DNA of 64,000 bases, from NCBI GenBank assembly GCA_036377595.1, contig DASUYB010000001.1:1-64000 (forward strand), read 5' to 3'. This DNA is from Longimicrobium sp. GTDB lineage: Bacteria > Gemmatimonadota > Gemmatimonadetes > Longimicrobiales > Longimicrobiaceae. Each line of letters opens with the position of its first letter. The stretch's first letter is position 1. The notes beneath the pieces were generated by a model. It was not told the origin of the DNA. It did not search any database and saw nothing but the letters and a program-made list of their open reading frames with translations. The translations under genes were made by a program, and so were the position numbers. Below, one piece after another: positions 25,372-36,900 of this stretch.

Positions 25372-26396
25372 AGGTCCGCCATGGTGCGCATGTCACCCAT
25401 CGCCACCACGATCTTGCGCTTCCCCTTGAAGGGGTTGCGCGCGTGGGCCACGATCAGGTTGTCGACCATCAGGATGTCGCCCGCCTGCCACGTGTACGCC
25501 ACCGACTCGCGCCAGTAGGTGTCGGTGATCTCGTCGACCACCTCGTCGGGGATGGGCGTGCCGTCGCCGTAGTAGACGTTGCGCGGCATGTCGTCGGGGC
25601 TGAACAGCGACGACAGCGCCTCGCGCACCTCGGGGTCCAGGCGCGACACGTGGTGCAGCTGGATCTGGTTGAAGAACACCTTCTCGCCGGTGGCGGGATA
25701 GGTGATCACCGCCGGCCGCACCTGCGAGGTGCGCAGCCCGTTCTCGGTCCACTGGAAGTCGGTCTCGGTCAGCCGGCAGTACTTCTCCACATCCTCGCGG
25801 CTGTCGGTGCGGAAGAACTCCCGCCAGCTCACGTCGAGGCCGTCGGTGAAGTTGCGCACGTACATCAGCCCCTTCTCCTCCATCGGCTCCACGATCTCGC
25901 GCGGCAGCACGTTGTAGATGTGCCGGCAGTCGGCGATCGGCGTCTCGCCGCCCTCCTCCGAGGGGATCACGCAGTGGAAGAACTGCCGGGCCGGGAACTT
26001 GGGCAGGTGCGAGCTCTCGTTGTGGAAGAGGATCGCCTTGTCGGCCGGATAGGGCGTGGAGTGGTAGACCTTGGTGCCGGTGGCCTCGGGCGGCAGGTCG
26101 CCGTAGTCGCCGAACAGCTCGGGGACCACCGCCTGCGCCACGCGCTCGAACGACGCGGTGGAGGGCACGCTGAAGCCGCGGAAGAGGATGGCGCCGTGCT
26201 TCGCGAACAGCGCGTCCACCTCGTCGCGGTGGTCGGCCACCCAGTCGGCCAGCTCGATGTCGCGCACCAGCGGCTGCACGATCAGCGGCATCGCGCGCCC
26301 CTCGATCATCGGCTCCTTCGACACCAGCTCGAGGTCGGCCAGGTCCACCGCAACGCGCTGGCGGCCGCTCTTCAGCTTGGAGAATCCGGTGCTCAT
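25368..26396 (-). CDS. TauD/SyrP-type Fe(II)/2-oxoglutarate amino-acid hydroxylase
   Basis: This 342-residue protein is a TauD/TfdA-family dioxygenase. The metal-binding triad appears as H125 and E127 in FHNESSH and H318 in LIVAHARNP, with R327 (GKRKIVV) as the 2-oxoglutarate anchor. HxE rather than HxD is the form seen in SyrP-like enzymes that hydroxylate NRPS-bound Asp at the beta carbon. It lies between two NRPS genes whose A domains both read as Asp and are both preceded by a histidine-less condensation-like domain. The best prediction is beta-hydroxylation of carrier-bound Asp. AAGGAG sits 7 bp before the ATG. Its stop overlaps the GTG of the next gene (GTGA). Stereochemistry and the exact target module cannot be read. 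Confidence 0.88.
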   Translation of the reverse strand: MSTGFSKLKSGRQRVAVDLADLELVSKEPMIEGRAMPLIVQPLVRDIELADWVADHRDEVDALFAKHGAILFRGFSVPSTASFERVAQAVVPELFGDYGDLPPEATGTKVYHSTPYPADKAILFHNESSHLPKFPARQFFHCVIPSEEGGETPIADCRHIYNVLPREIVEPMEEKGLMYVRNFTDGLDVSWREFFRTDSREDVEKYCRLTETDFQWTENGLRTSQVRPAVITYPATGEKVFFNQIQLHHVSRLDPEVREALSSLFSPDDMPRNVYYGDGTPIPDEVVDEITDTYWRESVAYTWQAGDILMVDNLIVAHARNPFKGKRKIVVAMGDMRTMADL

Positions 26397-26411
26397 GTGT
26401 GGCTCCTTGGG

Positions 26412-29400
26412 TCAGTCCTGGGTGAGGCTGGAAAGCGGCGCCGAGGCGTCGCGGAGGATGTGCTGCAGCACGGCGCCGAACGCACGCGCGAACTCCTCGA
26501 CCGTGGCGCGGTCGAACAGGTCGGTGCGCCAGGTCCACTGCTCGGTGAGACCGCCGTCGGTCTCGGTGATGAAGAGCGCCAGGTCGAACTTGGCCCCGGT
26601 CGCGTCGAACTCGATCAGGCTCACGTCCACCCCCTCGGGGCGCGCCTCCAGCGGGGGCGTGTTCTGCAGGACGAAGAGCACCTGGAAGACGGGGGTGAGC
26701 GCCGAGCTGCGCTTCACCTTCAGCGCCTTCACCAGGGAGGCGAAGGGAAGGTCCTGGTGCGCGTACGCCCCCAGCGCCGTGGCGCGCACCCGCGCCAGCA
26801 GCTCGCGGAAGGCGGGGTCGCCCGACAGGTCGGCGCGCAGCGCCAGGTTGTTGACGAAGAAGCCGATCAGCCCCTCGGTCTCGAGCCGGTTGCGGTTGGC
26901 CACGTCAGTGCCCACCACCAGGTCGTCCTGCCCGGTGACGCGGTGCAGGAGCGCGTAGAACGCGGCCAGCGCGGTCATGAAGAGGGTGGCGCCCTCCGCC
27001 CGGCTCAGCTCCCGCAGCGCGTCCCGCACCTCCGCGCTCCGCTCGACCACGAGGGTGGCGCCGCGGTGGCTCGCGCGCGGCGGGCGGGGACGGTCGAGCG
27101 GGAGCCGCATCTCCTCGGGCGCGCCCTGCAGCTGGTCGACCCAGTAGCGCGTGAGCCCGTCGAGCACCGGGCCGCTCAGCCACCGCCGCTGCCACGCCGC
27201 GAAGTCGCCATACTGCAGCGGCAGCTCGGGAAGGGGCGACGCCTGGTCGCGCGCGAAGGCGTCGTACAGCGCCACTACCTCGCGCACCAGCACGCCCAGC
27301 GACCAGCCGTCGGAGGCCACGTGGTGCAGGGTGAGGAGGAGCGCGTGGTGCTCGGCGTGCAGCCGCACCAGCGTGGCCCGCAGCATCGGCGCGCGGGCAA
27401 GGTCGAACGGGCGCTCGGCCTCCGCCGCGGCCAGGCGGACGGCCTCGGCCTCGCGGCGCTCGGCGGGGAGCGATTCCAGGTCGATGCGCTCCATGCGGAA
27501 ACACTCGGGCCCCTCCAGCCGCGGCGCGGCGCGTCCCTGGTCGGCGGGAAGCGCCGTGCGCAGCACCTGGTGCCGCCGGACGATCTCCGTCAGCGCGCGC
27601 TCCAGTGCGTCGGCGTGCAGCGGCCCGCGCAGCGCCAGCGGCACGGTGGAGTTGTAGGCCGCGCTCTCGGGGTCAAGCTGGTGCCGCACCCACAGCGGCT
27701 CCTGGCTCAGCGACAGCGGCGCGGCCTCGCCCGCCGGCAGCGGCTCCATCGGCGGCGCGCCCGCGGCGCCGGCCTGGAAGCGCTCCAGCACGGCGGCCAA
27801 CTGCCCCACGGTGGGCGCGTCGAACAGGGCGCGCACCGGGAGCTCGACGTCGAAGGTCTTGCGGATGCGCGACACCAGCTGGGTGCCCAGCAGCGAGTCG
27901 CCGCCCAGCGCGAAGAAGTTGTCGTGCACGCCCACGCGGGCCGCGCCCAGCACGTCGGCCCACAGGCTGGCCAGCAGCTCCTCGCCCAGCGACCGCGGGG
28001 GAACGAAGGGCGCGCGGCCCGGCGCGCTGCGCTCGTCGGGCTCGGGGAGCGCGGCGCGGTCGACCTTGCCGTTGGGGGTGAGCGGAAGGGCCGGAAGCCA
28101 GACCAGGTGCGCCGGCACCATGTGCTCGGGAAGCTGCTCCTGCGCGTGGCGCCGCACCTCGTCGGCCGGGGGCGCGTCGGCGCGCGCGGCCACCAGGTAC
28201 GCCGCCAGCCGCGGCTCGCCCGACGGGGCCTCGCCCAGCGTCACGGCCGCCTCGCGCACGGCGGGGTGGGCGCGCAGCACCGCCTCGATCTCGCCCAGCT
28301 CCACGCGGAAGCCGCGGATCTTCACCTGGTGGTCGGCGCGGCCCAGGAACTCCAGCGTCCCGTCGGCGTGGAAGCGTCCCAGGTCGCCGGTGCGATACAG
28401 CCGGCCGCCGGGCCCCTGGGTTCCGGTGGGATCGGGGACGAAGCGCTCCGCCGTCAGCGCCGGCCGCCCCAGGTAGCCGCGCGACACACCCCGTCCGCCG
28501 ACGTAGATCTCGCCGATCTCGCCGGCGGAGACGGGGCGCAGGTCCGCATCCAGCAGGTGCACGCGGGCGTTGGCGAGCGGGCGGCCCAGCGGCACGCGGT
28601 GCGTCGGGCGGTCGCCCTCCACCGGCACCTCGTGGGTGAGGACGCCGACCGTGGTCTCCGTCGGCCCGTAGTGGTTCAGGACGCGCAGCCCCGGCGCCAG
28701 CTCCCGCACGCGGTCCACCAGCGCCCACGACGAAGCCTCGCCGCCCAGCACCAGCGCGCGCCGCGGGAGGACGCCCGCCGCGCCGTCGCCGGCCAGCAGG
28801 GCGGAGAGGTGGGAGGGGACGATCTTCAGGTAGTCGATGGCGTGCCGCGCGCCGTACTCGCGGAACGCGTCGGGATCCAGCACGCGCTCGGGGGAGATCA
28901 CGTGCAGGCACCCGCCGGAGCAGAGCGAGGCGAAGAGGGTCGTGTGCCCCAGGTCGGCCGAGAAGGTCGACACCGTGGCGAAGCTCTCGCCCTCGCCCAC
29001 CCCCAGCGCGCGGGTGATGCCGCGCACGTAGTTGGCGAGCTGCCGGTGCTCCACGGCCACGCCCTTGGGCTCGCCGGTGGAGCCGGAGGTGAAGAGGACG
29101 TAGGCGAGATTGCCGGCGGACGCCGCGCGGCCGGACGGCGCCTCCGCGTCCGACGGCGCGTCCGCGTCGACCAGGACGGTCTCAACGCCGGAGATCCGTC
29201 CGCCCAGCGCCTCGCTCGTCACCACGACGCCGCATCCGGCCTGCTCCAGCAGGCGCTGCAGCCGCGCCGGGGGCTGATTCGCCTCGAGCGGCAGGTAGGC
29301 GCCGCCCGCCTTCATCACCCCCAGGATGGCGACGATCCAGTCCGCCGAGCGCTCCAGCAGCACGCCGACAGGGACGTCGGGGCCCACGCCCAGCGCGCGG

Positions 29401-30908
29401 AGCCGGCGGGCCAGGCCGGCGGCGCGCGCGTCCAGCTCGCCGAAAGTGAGGACCTCGTCCTCGTACCGCACGGCGGGCGCGCCGGGATTGCGCGCGGCGG
29501 CGGCCTCGATCCACTCGTGGACGCAGCCGTCCGCCGGCCCGTCGGCGTCGGTGTCGTTGAAGATGGCGATGCGCGCGCGGTCGCCGTCCGTCAGGAGGTC
29601 GAGCGCCTCCACCGTCGCGGCGGGATCGGCCAGGGCGCCGGCCAGCGCGGCCCGGTACTGCTCCGCCAACTGCCGCGCCGCGGACTCGCTCACGCGGTTG
29701 GCGTCGTAGCGCACCTCGGCATGCAGGCGCGTGCCCTGGCGCACGGCGAACAGGGTGACGGCGGCGCGGTCCTCCGCGGGGACGAGCGCGTGGAGCGCCA
29801 GGCCATCGTCCGCGGACCACTCGACGTACTGGAACGCCGCGTCGGGGAGCAGCCGGTCCTCGCTCTCCAGCACGGCCGCGAAGGCGTCCTGCCACTGGCG
29901 CGACTCTTCGACCGCCTTGCGCGTGCGCCGCAGCACGTCGGTGAAGCGGAAGGCGGGCTCGATGCGCGCGTGGGTAGGAAGCGCGCCGGCGTACAGTCCC
30001 ACCGCCGTGCGCATCTCCTCGAACGGCCGGCCGTCGGACACGGTGCCGATCACCACGTCGGGCTGGCGCGCGAGCCGCCAGAGGAGCGTCTTCCAAGCCG
30101 CCAGCAGCACCGCCTCGGTCGTGGCCCCCTGCTCCGCCGCCAGCGCGTCGGCGCGGGCGGCGAGCGCGTCGTCGATGGCGACGGGAGCGGACGCGGGCGC
30201 GGTGTCGCCCCCCGCCTCGCCCGAGACGAAGGGGAGCTGCAGCGGCGGCTGGGTGGCCCAGGGATGCTTGGCCCAGTGCCGCCGCGCCTCCTCGGCCTCC
30301 TCTCCCTCGGCCAGCTCGTGCTGCCAGTCGGAGAACTGGAGATACTGCACGAGGTCGTCCTCGCCCGGGAGCGAGGCGCCGTCGCCGCGCAGCAGCGCCG
30401 CCAGCTCGCCCGCCACGTTCGCCAGGCTGGCCGGGTCGGCGCAGAGCGCGGAGACGCGCAGGAGAAGGAGGTGCGGCACCCCGCCGCGCGTGAGCAGCAC
30501 CGCGTGGACGGCCGGGCCCGACGCGGGGTCAAGCTCGCGGCCGCGCTGCTCGGCCAGCGCCTCGTCCACCGCGCGCCGCTCCGCCTCCGCGTCGGCGGAG
30601 GCGGGGACGTCCCACTCGCTCCATCCCGCGGCGCCGGCGTCGTGGATCGCCTGCAGCGGCACCTTCAGGCCGGCGCGCCCCAGGAAGGTGGTGCGCAGCG
30701 CCTCGTGGCGCGCGACGACGGCGTCCAGCGCGGCGCGCACCCCGGCGGCGTCCACGCCGGGGTCCAGGCGCAGCGCGCACTGCACGGCGGCCGTGCGGGG
30801 CGCGTGCGTCCAGCGGCACTTCTGCTGGGGCGACAGCCGGTAGGCCAGGGTCGCGGCCGGCGCCATCGCGGGCACGGCCAGGGGTTCGGTCGTGGTCTGG
30901 GGCGTCAT
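26412..30908 (-). CDS. NRPS module: I-A(Asp)-T-C
   Basis: This 1498-residue protein begins with a condensation-like domain lacking HHxxxDG (RVSALCADPAS near 153). It is related to the one at the start of the terminal NRPS; both share a GLKVPxQ segment near residue 70. The A domain has TSGSTGEPKG near 609 and NGKVDR near 960, with by-eye code DLTKVGHVG, an Asp code. T (GGDSLLG near 1003) and a normal C domain (HHVASDGW near 1198) follow. The missing active C partner for this Asp module is the C domain that ends the preceding protein. The ATG at 30908 overlaps the preceding stop; the upstream open frame is out of pattern. Neighbour logic makes it the first of two Asp-adding, hydroxylase-served modules. 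Confidence 0.9.
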   Translation of the reverse strand: MTPQTTTEPLAVPAMAPAATLAYRLSPQQKCRWTHAPRTAAVQCALRLDPGVDAAGVRAALDAVVARHEALRTTFLGRAGLKVPLQAIHDAGAAGWSEWDVPASADAEAERRAVDEALAEQRGRELDPASGPAVHAVLLTRGGVPHLLLLRVSALCADPASLANVAGELAALLRGDGASLPGEDDLVQYLQFSDWQHELAEGEEAEEARRHWAKHPWATQPPLQLPFVSGEAGGDTAPASAPVAIDDALAARADALAAEQGATTEAVLLAAWKTLLWRLARQPDVVIGTVSDGRPFEEMRTAVGLYAGALPTHARIEPAFRFTDVLRRTRKAVEESRQWQDAFAAVLESEDRLLPDAAFQYVEWSADDGLALHALVPAEDRAAVTLFAVRQGTRLHAEVRYDANRVSESAARQLAEQYRAALAGALADPAATVEALDLLTDGDRARIAIFNDTDADGPADGCVHEWIEAAAARNPGAPAVRYEDEVLTFGELDARAAGLARRLRALGVGPDVPVGVLLERSADWIVAILGVMKAGGAYLPLEANQPPARLQRLLEQAGCGVVVTSEALGGRISGVETVLVDADAPSDAEAPSGRAASAGNLAYVLFTSGSTGEPKGVAVEHRQLANYVRGITRALGVGEGESFATVSTFSADLGHTTLFASLCSGGCLHVISPERVLDPDAFREYGARHAIDYLKIVPSHLSALLAGDGAAGVLPRRALVLGGEASSWALVDRVRELAPGLRVLNHYGPTETTVGVLTHEVPVEGDRPTHRVPLGRPLANARVHLLDADLRPVSAGEIGEIYVGGRGVSRGYLGRPALTAERFVPDPTGTQGPGGRLYRTGDLGRFHADGTLEFLGRADHQVKIRGFRVELGEIEAVLRAHPAVREAAVTLGEAPSGEPRLAAYLVAARADAPPADEVRRHAQEQLPEHMVPAHLVWLPALPLTPNGKVDRAALPEPDERSAPGRAPFVPPRSLGEELLASLWADVLGAARVGVHDNFFALGGDSLLGTQLVSRIRKTFDVELPVRALFDAPTVGQLAAVLERFQAGAAGAPPMEPLPAGEAAPLSLSQEPLWVRHQLDPESAAYNSTVPLALRGPLHADALERALTEIVRRHQVLRTALPADQGRAAPRLEGPECFRMERIDLESLPAERREAEAVRLAAAEAERPFDLARAPMLRATLVRLHAEHHALLLTLHHVASDGWSLGVLVREVVALYDAFARDQASPLPELPLQYGDFAAWQRRWLSGPVLDGLTRYWVDQLQGAPEEMRLPLDRPRPPRASHRGATLVVERSAEVRDALRELSRAEGATLFMTALAAFYALLHRVTGQDDLVVGTDVANRNRLETEGLIGFFVNNLALRADLSGDPAFRELLARVRATALGAYAHQDLPFASLVKALKVKRSSALTPVFQVLFVLQNTPPLEARPEGVDVSLIEFDATGAKFDLALFITETDGGLTEQWTWRTDLFDRATVEEFARAFGAVLQHILRDASAPLSSLTQD

Positions 30909-33900
30909 GCGATCGTTACGGCGGTGGAGGAGGAATCCTTGCGCGAGAGGAGCGCGCGCCGCTGGCGCTCGCGCGAAGAGGCGGCCGCCTGGCGCTCGTG
31001 CTCCAGGCGCAGGTCGATCTCGTCGAGCGCGCCGTCGGGGTCGGCCACCCCGGCCTGCAGCAGGCGGACGAAGCGGGCCGACAGGGCGTCGATGGTGTCG
31101 GGGTCGAAGAGCCCGGCGGGGTAGTTCCAGGTGCAGTGCACGCCGTCGGGCCGCTCCACGGCGTACAGCGCCAGGTCGCGGATGGCCACGCCGTTCTCCA
31201 CCGCCAGGGGGCGCGCCGTGGCGCCCGGCAGCTCGATCTCGGCGTCGGCGGCCGTCTCGGTGACGAAGAAGACGTTGAAGAGGGAGGATCCGCCCAGGCC
31301 CTGCTCCTTCAGCACGATCTCGTACGGCAGCTCCTGGTTGGCGTACGCGTCCAGCGCCGTCTCGCGCACTGCGCGCAGCAGCCCGCGGAAGGTGATCCCC
31401 TCGGGGATGCGGGTGCGCAGCGCCAGCACGTTGACGAAGAAGCCGATCAGCGCCTCGGTCCGGGCATCGGTGCGGCTGGCCACGTCGGTGCCGACGGTGA
31501 TGTCGCGCGCGTCGGTCACCCGGTGCAGGAGCCCGGTGAGCGTGGCCAGGAGGGCGATGAACACCGTGGCGCGCTCCTCGTCCGCCAGCGCCCGCAGCGC
31601 CCCGTACGCCGTCCCGTCCACCTGGAAGGCGCGGAACACGCCGGGCGCCGGGCCGTCGCCCACGCGCGGGCGGGTGACCGGGAGCCCCGCCAGCGGCCCC
31701 GCGCCGGCCAGGGCGCGGCGCCAGTGCTCGCGCTGCCCCTCCAGCGCCCCGCCCGCCAGCCAGCGCTGCTGCGACGCGGCGAAGTCGCGGTACTGGATCT
31801 CCAGCTCCGGCAGCGGCGAGGGCCGTCCCGCGACGAAGGCGGGATACAGCGCCTTCAGCTCGTCGAGCAGCACCGCGGCCGACCATCCGTCGGCGGCGAT
31901 GTGGTGCATGGTCACCAGCAGCGCGTGCTCCTCTTCGCCCAGGAACACCCAGGTGGCGCGCAGGAGCGTGTCGGCGGCCAGGTCGAAGGGCCGCGCGGCC
32001 TCGGCGCGCGCCAGCCGCAGCAGCTCGCCGTCGGGCTCGTGCAGGTGCGAAAGGTCGATCAGCGGCAGCGGTACCGGCGCGGGCGGCGACACCCGCTGCA
32101 CCGGCGTCTCCCCCGCCAGGTGGAAGGTGGTGCGCAGCGCCTCGTGGCGGCGCACGACCTCGGTGAGGGTGCGGGCCAGCGCGTCGCCGTCAAGCGTCCC
32201 CCGCACGCGCAGCATGGTGGGGATGTTCCACGCCGGGCTGGCCGGGTCCAGCTGCACCGCCAGCCACATCCGCTGCTGCGCGTACGACAGCGGGGCGTCG
32301 CCGTCGCCGGGCGCGCGCTCCAGCACCAGGCGCGACGGAGCGTCGCCGCGGCGGCGCGCCTCGTCGATGCGGGCGGCGAGCAGCGCCACCGTGGGCGCCT
32401 CGAAGGTGCTGCGCAGGGGGATCTCCACCCCGAACGCGGCGCGGATGCGCGACACCATCTGCGTGGCCAGCAGCGAGTGCCCGCCCAGCGCGAAGAAGCT
32501 GTCGTGCACGCCCACCTGCGGCGCGGCCAGGACCTGCGACCAGATCGCCGCCAGCTCTTCCTCCACCGCCGTCCGGGGGGCGACGTAGGGCACGCCGCCG
32601 TCCCCGTCCGCTCCATCCCCACCGACCAGCTCCAGCCGGCCGTCGCGCCGCCAACGCCCGGCGACGCCCGGCGCGCCGTCGGACCCGTGCACCTCGCCGA
32701 CGGCGAGAGGCGGAACCGCGCGACCGCGCCCGTCCAGCACCACGCGTCCCTCCGCGTCCGCGGCAGGCGCTCCATCCGCATCCTCGGCGAGGGCCAGCTC
32801 GGAGAGGCGGCGGCCGGGGTGCGCGGCGACGTCGCGCAGGAGCGTCTCGAGGTAGCGCACCAGGAGATCGACCGTCGCGGCGTCCCACAGGCCGGACTTG
32901 TACTCCATCGCCAGCAGCAGCTCGTCGCCCTCGGGGACCACGTTCAGCCCGAGGTCGAAGTTGCAGTGCGTGCGCGGCATGGGGTGGAAGCCGATGTCCA
33001 GCCCGGGCACCCGCGGGAGCGGGAGATGCTGGTCGACGTTGAAGATCGGCCAGCGGCTGGCGTCGGGCACCGGCGTGAGCCCCTCGAGCACCGCGGCGAA
33101 GGAGACGCGCTCGTGGTCGAAGGCCTCGAGCAGCGCGTCCCTGACCGTGGCGAGGTATTCCTCGAACGCGGGGTCGTCGCCGCCGGCGGCGCGGATCGGC
33201 AGGAGGGTCAGGCAGTTGCCCACCATCCGCTCCGTGCCACCGAACGCCTGCCCGCCGGCGGGAACGGCCACGATCGTCTCCCGCTCGCCCGTCACGCGGC
33301 GGAGCAGCGTCTGGAAGGCCGCCAGCAGCACCATGTACAGGGTGCAGCCGCGGCTGGCCGCCAGCCGCTGCAGCGCCTTGGTGGCGATCGCGTCCAGGCG
33401 GCCGAGGGCCTCGGCGCCGGCGTACTCCTGCACCGCCCCGCGCGGCCGGTCGAACGGCATCGGCAGGCGCGGCAGCGGCCCGTCCAGCCGCGCGGCCCAG
33501 TACGCCCGGTCGCGCTCCGCCTCCGGACCGTCCAGCCGCTCCGCATCACGTTCCGCGTACGCGGAGAAGGGGACGGCGGCAGGGAGATCCACGGCGCCGG
33601 CATAGCATTCCCCCAGCTCCTGGAGGATCACGCCGAAGGACCACCCGTCGGCCACGATCTGGTGCGCGCCGATGGCCAGCAGGTGCGCCCCGTCTCCCTC
33701 CTTCAGCAGCAGCGCGCGCAGCAGCGGGCCCGACGCCAGGTCGAACGGCGCCGCGCGCTCCTCGCGCAGCAGGCGCTCCACCTCGGCGGCGCGCTCCGGC
33801 TCCGGCAGCGCGGAGAGGTCGTGGAACGCGGGCTCGACGGGGAGGCGCGGAAGAACGCGCTGCGTCGCCTCCGTCTCGTCGACCGTCGTCCTGAGCGCCT

Positions 33901-36900
33901 CGTGCCGGTCGACCACCGCCTGGAGCGCGGCGAAAAGGCGCGCGCGGTCGAGATCTCCGTCGATCCGCAGGCAGACGTGGTTGTTGAAGGTGGCCGACGC
34001 GTCGGGACCCAGCTGCGCCAGCGACCACACCTCGCGCTGCGCGGCCGTCAGCGCGTGCTCGCGCGGCTCCCGCGCGGGCGACGGCGGCGGCGTGGGAGAC
34101 TTGCGCGCGGGGAGGAAGCCGCCCTCGCGCAGCGCCAGCGCGCTGGCCTGGATGGCCTCGGCCACGCGGGCCAGGTCGTCGTCGGTGTGCTCGGTGGAGA
34201 GGAAGAGGGTGCGCCCCTCCCACACGAACACGCCGCGCTCGGCCAGGTGGTAGTAGAGGAGGTCGATGTCGTGCTTCGACAGGATCCGCCACATCGAGCC
34301 GAAGTGGCCGATCTCCAGCGGAAGCTCCTCGTCGGCGAACCAGGCGTTGAGCCGCTCGGCCAGCTTTGCAGTCCGGCGATTGAGATTCTCCTGCAGCGCC
34401 GGCCCCTCGCGCTCCAGGTGCCGGAGCACCGCGCGCGCCGAGACCATCGCCAGCGGGTGCTTGCAGAAGGTGCCGGCGAAGAAGGTGGTCTTGGCGGCCG
34501 GATACGAGTCGTCGCCGTAGGCCCACATCCCGCCGTCGATGCCGTCCAGGAACGCGGCGTTCCCCGCGACGACGCCGATCGGCAGCCCGCCGCCGACCAC
34601 CTTGCCGTAGGTCACCAGGTCGGCGCGCACGCCGAACCAGGCCTGGGCGCCGCCGGGGTGGGTGCGGAAGCCGGTGATGACCTCGTCGAAGACGAGCGCG
34701 ATCCCGTGCTCGCGGGTGAACGCGCGCAGCTCGTGCAGGAAGTCGCGGAAGTGCTGGTCGGGCCGGCGGCTCTGCACCGGCTCCACGATCACCGCGGCCA
34801 GCTCGCCCGCGTGGGCGCGCAGGATCTCCAGCGAGCGGGGCGAGCCGTACTCCAGCGGGATCATCTCCTGCGCGGCGCCCGCCGACACGCCGGGGGCCAT
34901 GGGCTGCGTCGGCCCGCCGTCCATCCCCGGCACCACCAGCACGGCGTCGGAGTGGCCGTGGTACGCGCCGCGGAAGATCCCCACCCTGCGGCGGCCGGTG
35001 GCGGTGCGGGCCAGGCGCAGCGCGGTCATCACCGCCTCGGTGCCCGTGTTGGTGAAGGCGACGCGCTCCACCCCCGTCATCCGCGCGATCATCGCCGCCA
35101 CCTCGCCGGCGATGGGCGACTGCGGGCCCAGGGCGATGCCGCGCTCCAGCTGCTCGCGCACGGCCTCGGTCACGAACGGGGGATTGTGCCCGAGCAGGCT
35201 CACGCCGAAGCCCATGCTGATGTCGATGTACTCGTTGCCGTCGACGTCCCAGATGCGCGCGCCCCGCGAGCGGTCGCCGACGATCGGGTACAGCATCTCC
35301 TTGATGGCCGGGCGGAACCCCGCCGACGAGCGGTTGTCGACGAACACGGCGCGGCTGGCCTGCGTCATCTCCTTCGACCGCGGCGTGCGGGCCGTGTAGC
35401 GCTCGATCAGCGCGCGGAGATGGCGCCCCTGCCGCGCGTCGAGCTCGGCGCGCTCGTGCACCTTCAGCGGCTGGTGCGGAACGTACACGGCCGGCCGGTT
35501 CGCCCCGTCCGCCGCCGCGCCCGTCGATGCCGCCGGAGCCGGGGCGGGCGCGGACGCCGTCGTCACCGCGGGACGCGGAGTGGCGGCGGGGACGGCCTCG
35601 GCCGGCGCGGTGAGGCCGAGCGCCTGGATCTGCTGCGCCGCGAGGTCGCGGAACCCGCGCGAGAACGCCTCCAGCTGCTGCGCCAGGAGCGACTCCACCC
35701 CTGCCGCGGGCGCGGCCGGCGCCCCGTGCGACGCCGCCCCGTTCGCGTGGGGCGCCAGCGCCAGCACCTGCACCCTGCGCTCGGCCGGGGCGGCGTCCGC
35801 GGGCGGCGCCGCGGCCGGCGGCGGCGCCACGCGGTCCGAGGCGCGCGCCACGTGGGCGGCCAGGCTGCCGAGGGTGGACAGGTCGCCGAAGAGCTGCCGC
35901 ATCGACAGCTCCACGCCGTACTCGTCCTGGATGGTGCGCACCACCTGGAGGAGGACGATCGATTCGGCGCCGAGCTCCAGGAACGGGACGCCCGGGTCGA
36001 TGTCGCCGGCGGGGATGCCGGTCAGGGACGCGAAGACCGAGCTGAGCCGCGCGGCGACGGTGCTCTCGGCATCGGCCGCGACGGTCGCTTTCTCACTCAC
36101 GGGCACCTCTCCTTCGGCGGACGGCGGGACGACTGCGGCGGGGCGCCGCACGTGGGGCTGGAACCAGAAACGCTGGCGCTGGAACGGGTATGGCGGCAGC
36201 GCGGCGGGCGGGTGGGCCACCGGGTACAGGGTGCCCCATTCGACGGGATAGCCGGCGGCGTAGAGGGCGCCCAACGACTCGAGCGTGGTGCGGCGCCCGT
36301 CGCGGTCGCGCCGCAGCGAGGCCAGCACCGGGTCGGTGCGCCCGGCCTCTTCGAGCGAGCGGACCAGGGGGACGGAAAGGACGGGGTGCGGGCCCAGCTC
36401 CAGGAACACCGCGCTCCCCGACGGCGTGGCCGCGGCCGCCGCGTCGGCGAACAGGACCGGATCGCGGAGATTGCGCGCCCAGTAGCCGGTGTCCAGCTCC
36501 GGCCCGGCCAGCGCCCCGCCGGTGACGGTGGAGACGAAGCGGAGCTCCGCGGTCCGCGGCTCCAGGCCGGTCAGGCGGGCCGCGAACGCCTCCCGCACCG
36601 CCTCGGTCTGCGCGCTGTGGAAGGCGTAGGTGCCCGGCATCTCCCGGCACCGCATCCCCCGCTCTCCCAGCAGCGCCACGGCTTGGGCGACCGCCTCCGG
36701 CGCGCCGGAGAGGACCACGGAGGCCGGGGCGTTTACGGCTGCGATCTCCACCCCGAGCGGGGCGACGAGCGCGCGCACCTCGTCGGGCGCGCCGGTGACG
36801 GCCACCATCCGCCCCTGCCCGCGCAGCGGCGCCATGGCCTGGCCGCGGTGCGCCACCAGGGTGGCGGCGTCGCGCAGGGAGAGGATCCCCGCGGCCCACG

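Noticed and set aside
19060-25518. Plus-strand open frame of about 2150 codons opposite the terminal NRPS, and similar long antisense frames (for example 25443-31124, 30998-37465, 46809-54317)
   Set aside because: They are rich in Arg, His, Gln, Ala and Gly with no domain pattern and mirror the codon positions of real NRPS genes; they are shadows produced by the high GC content.
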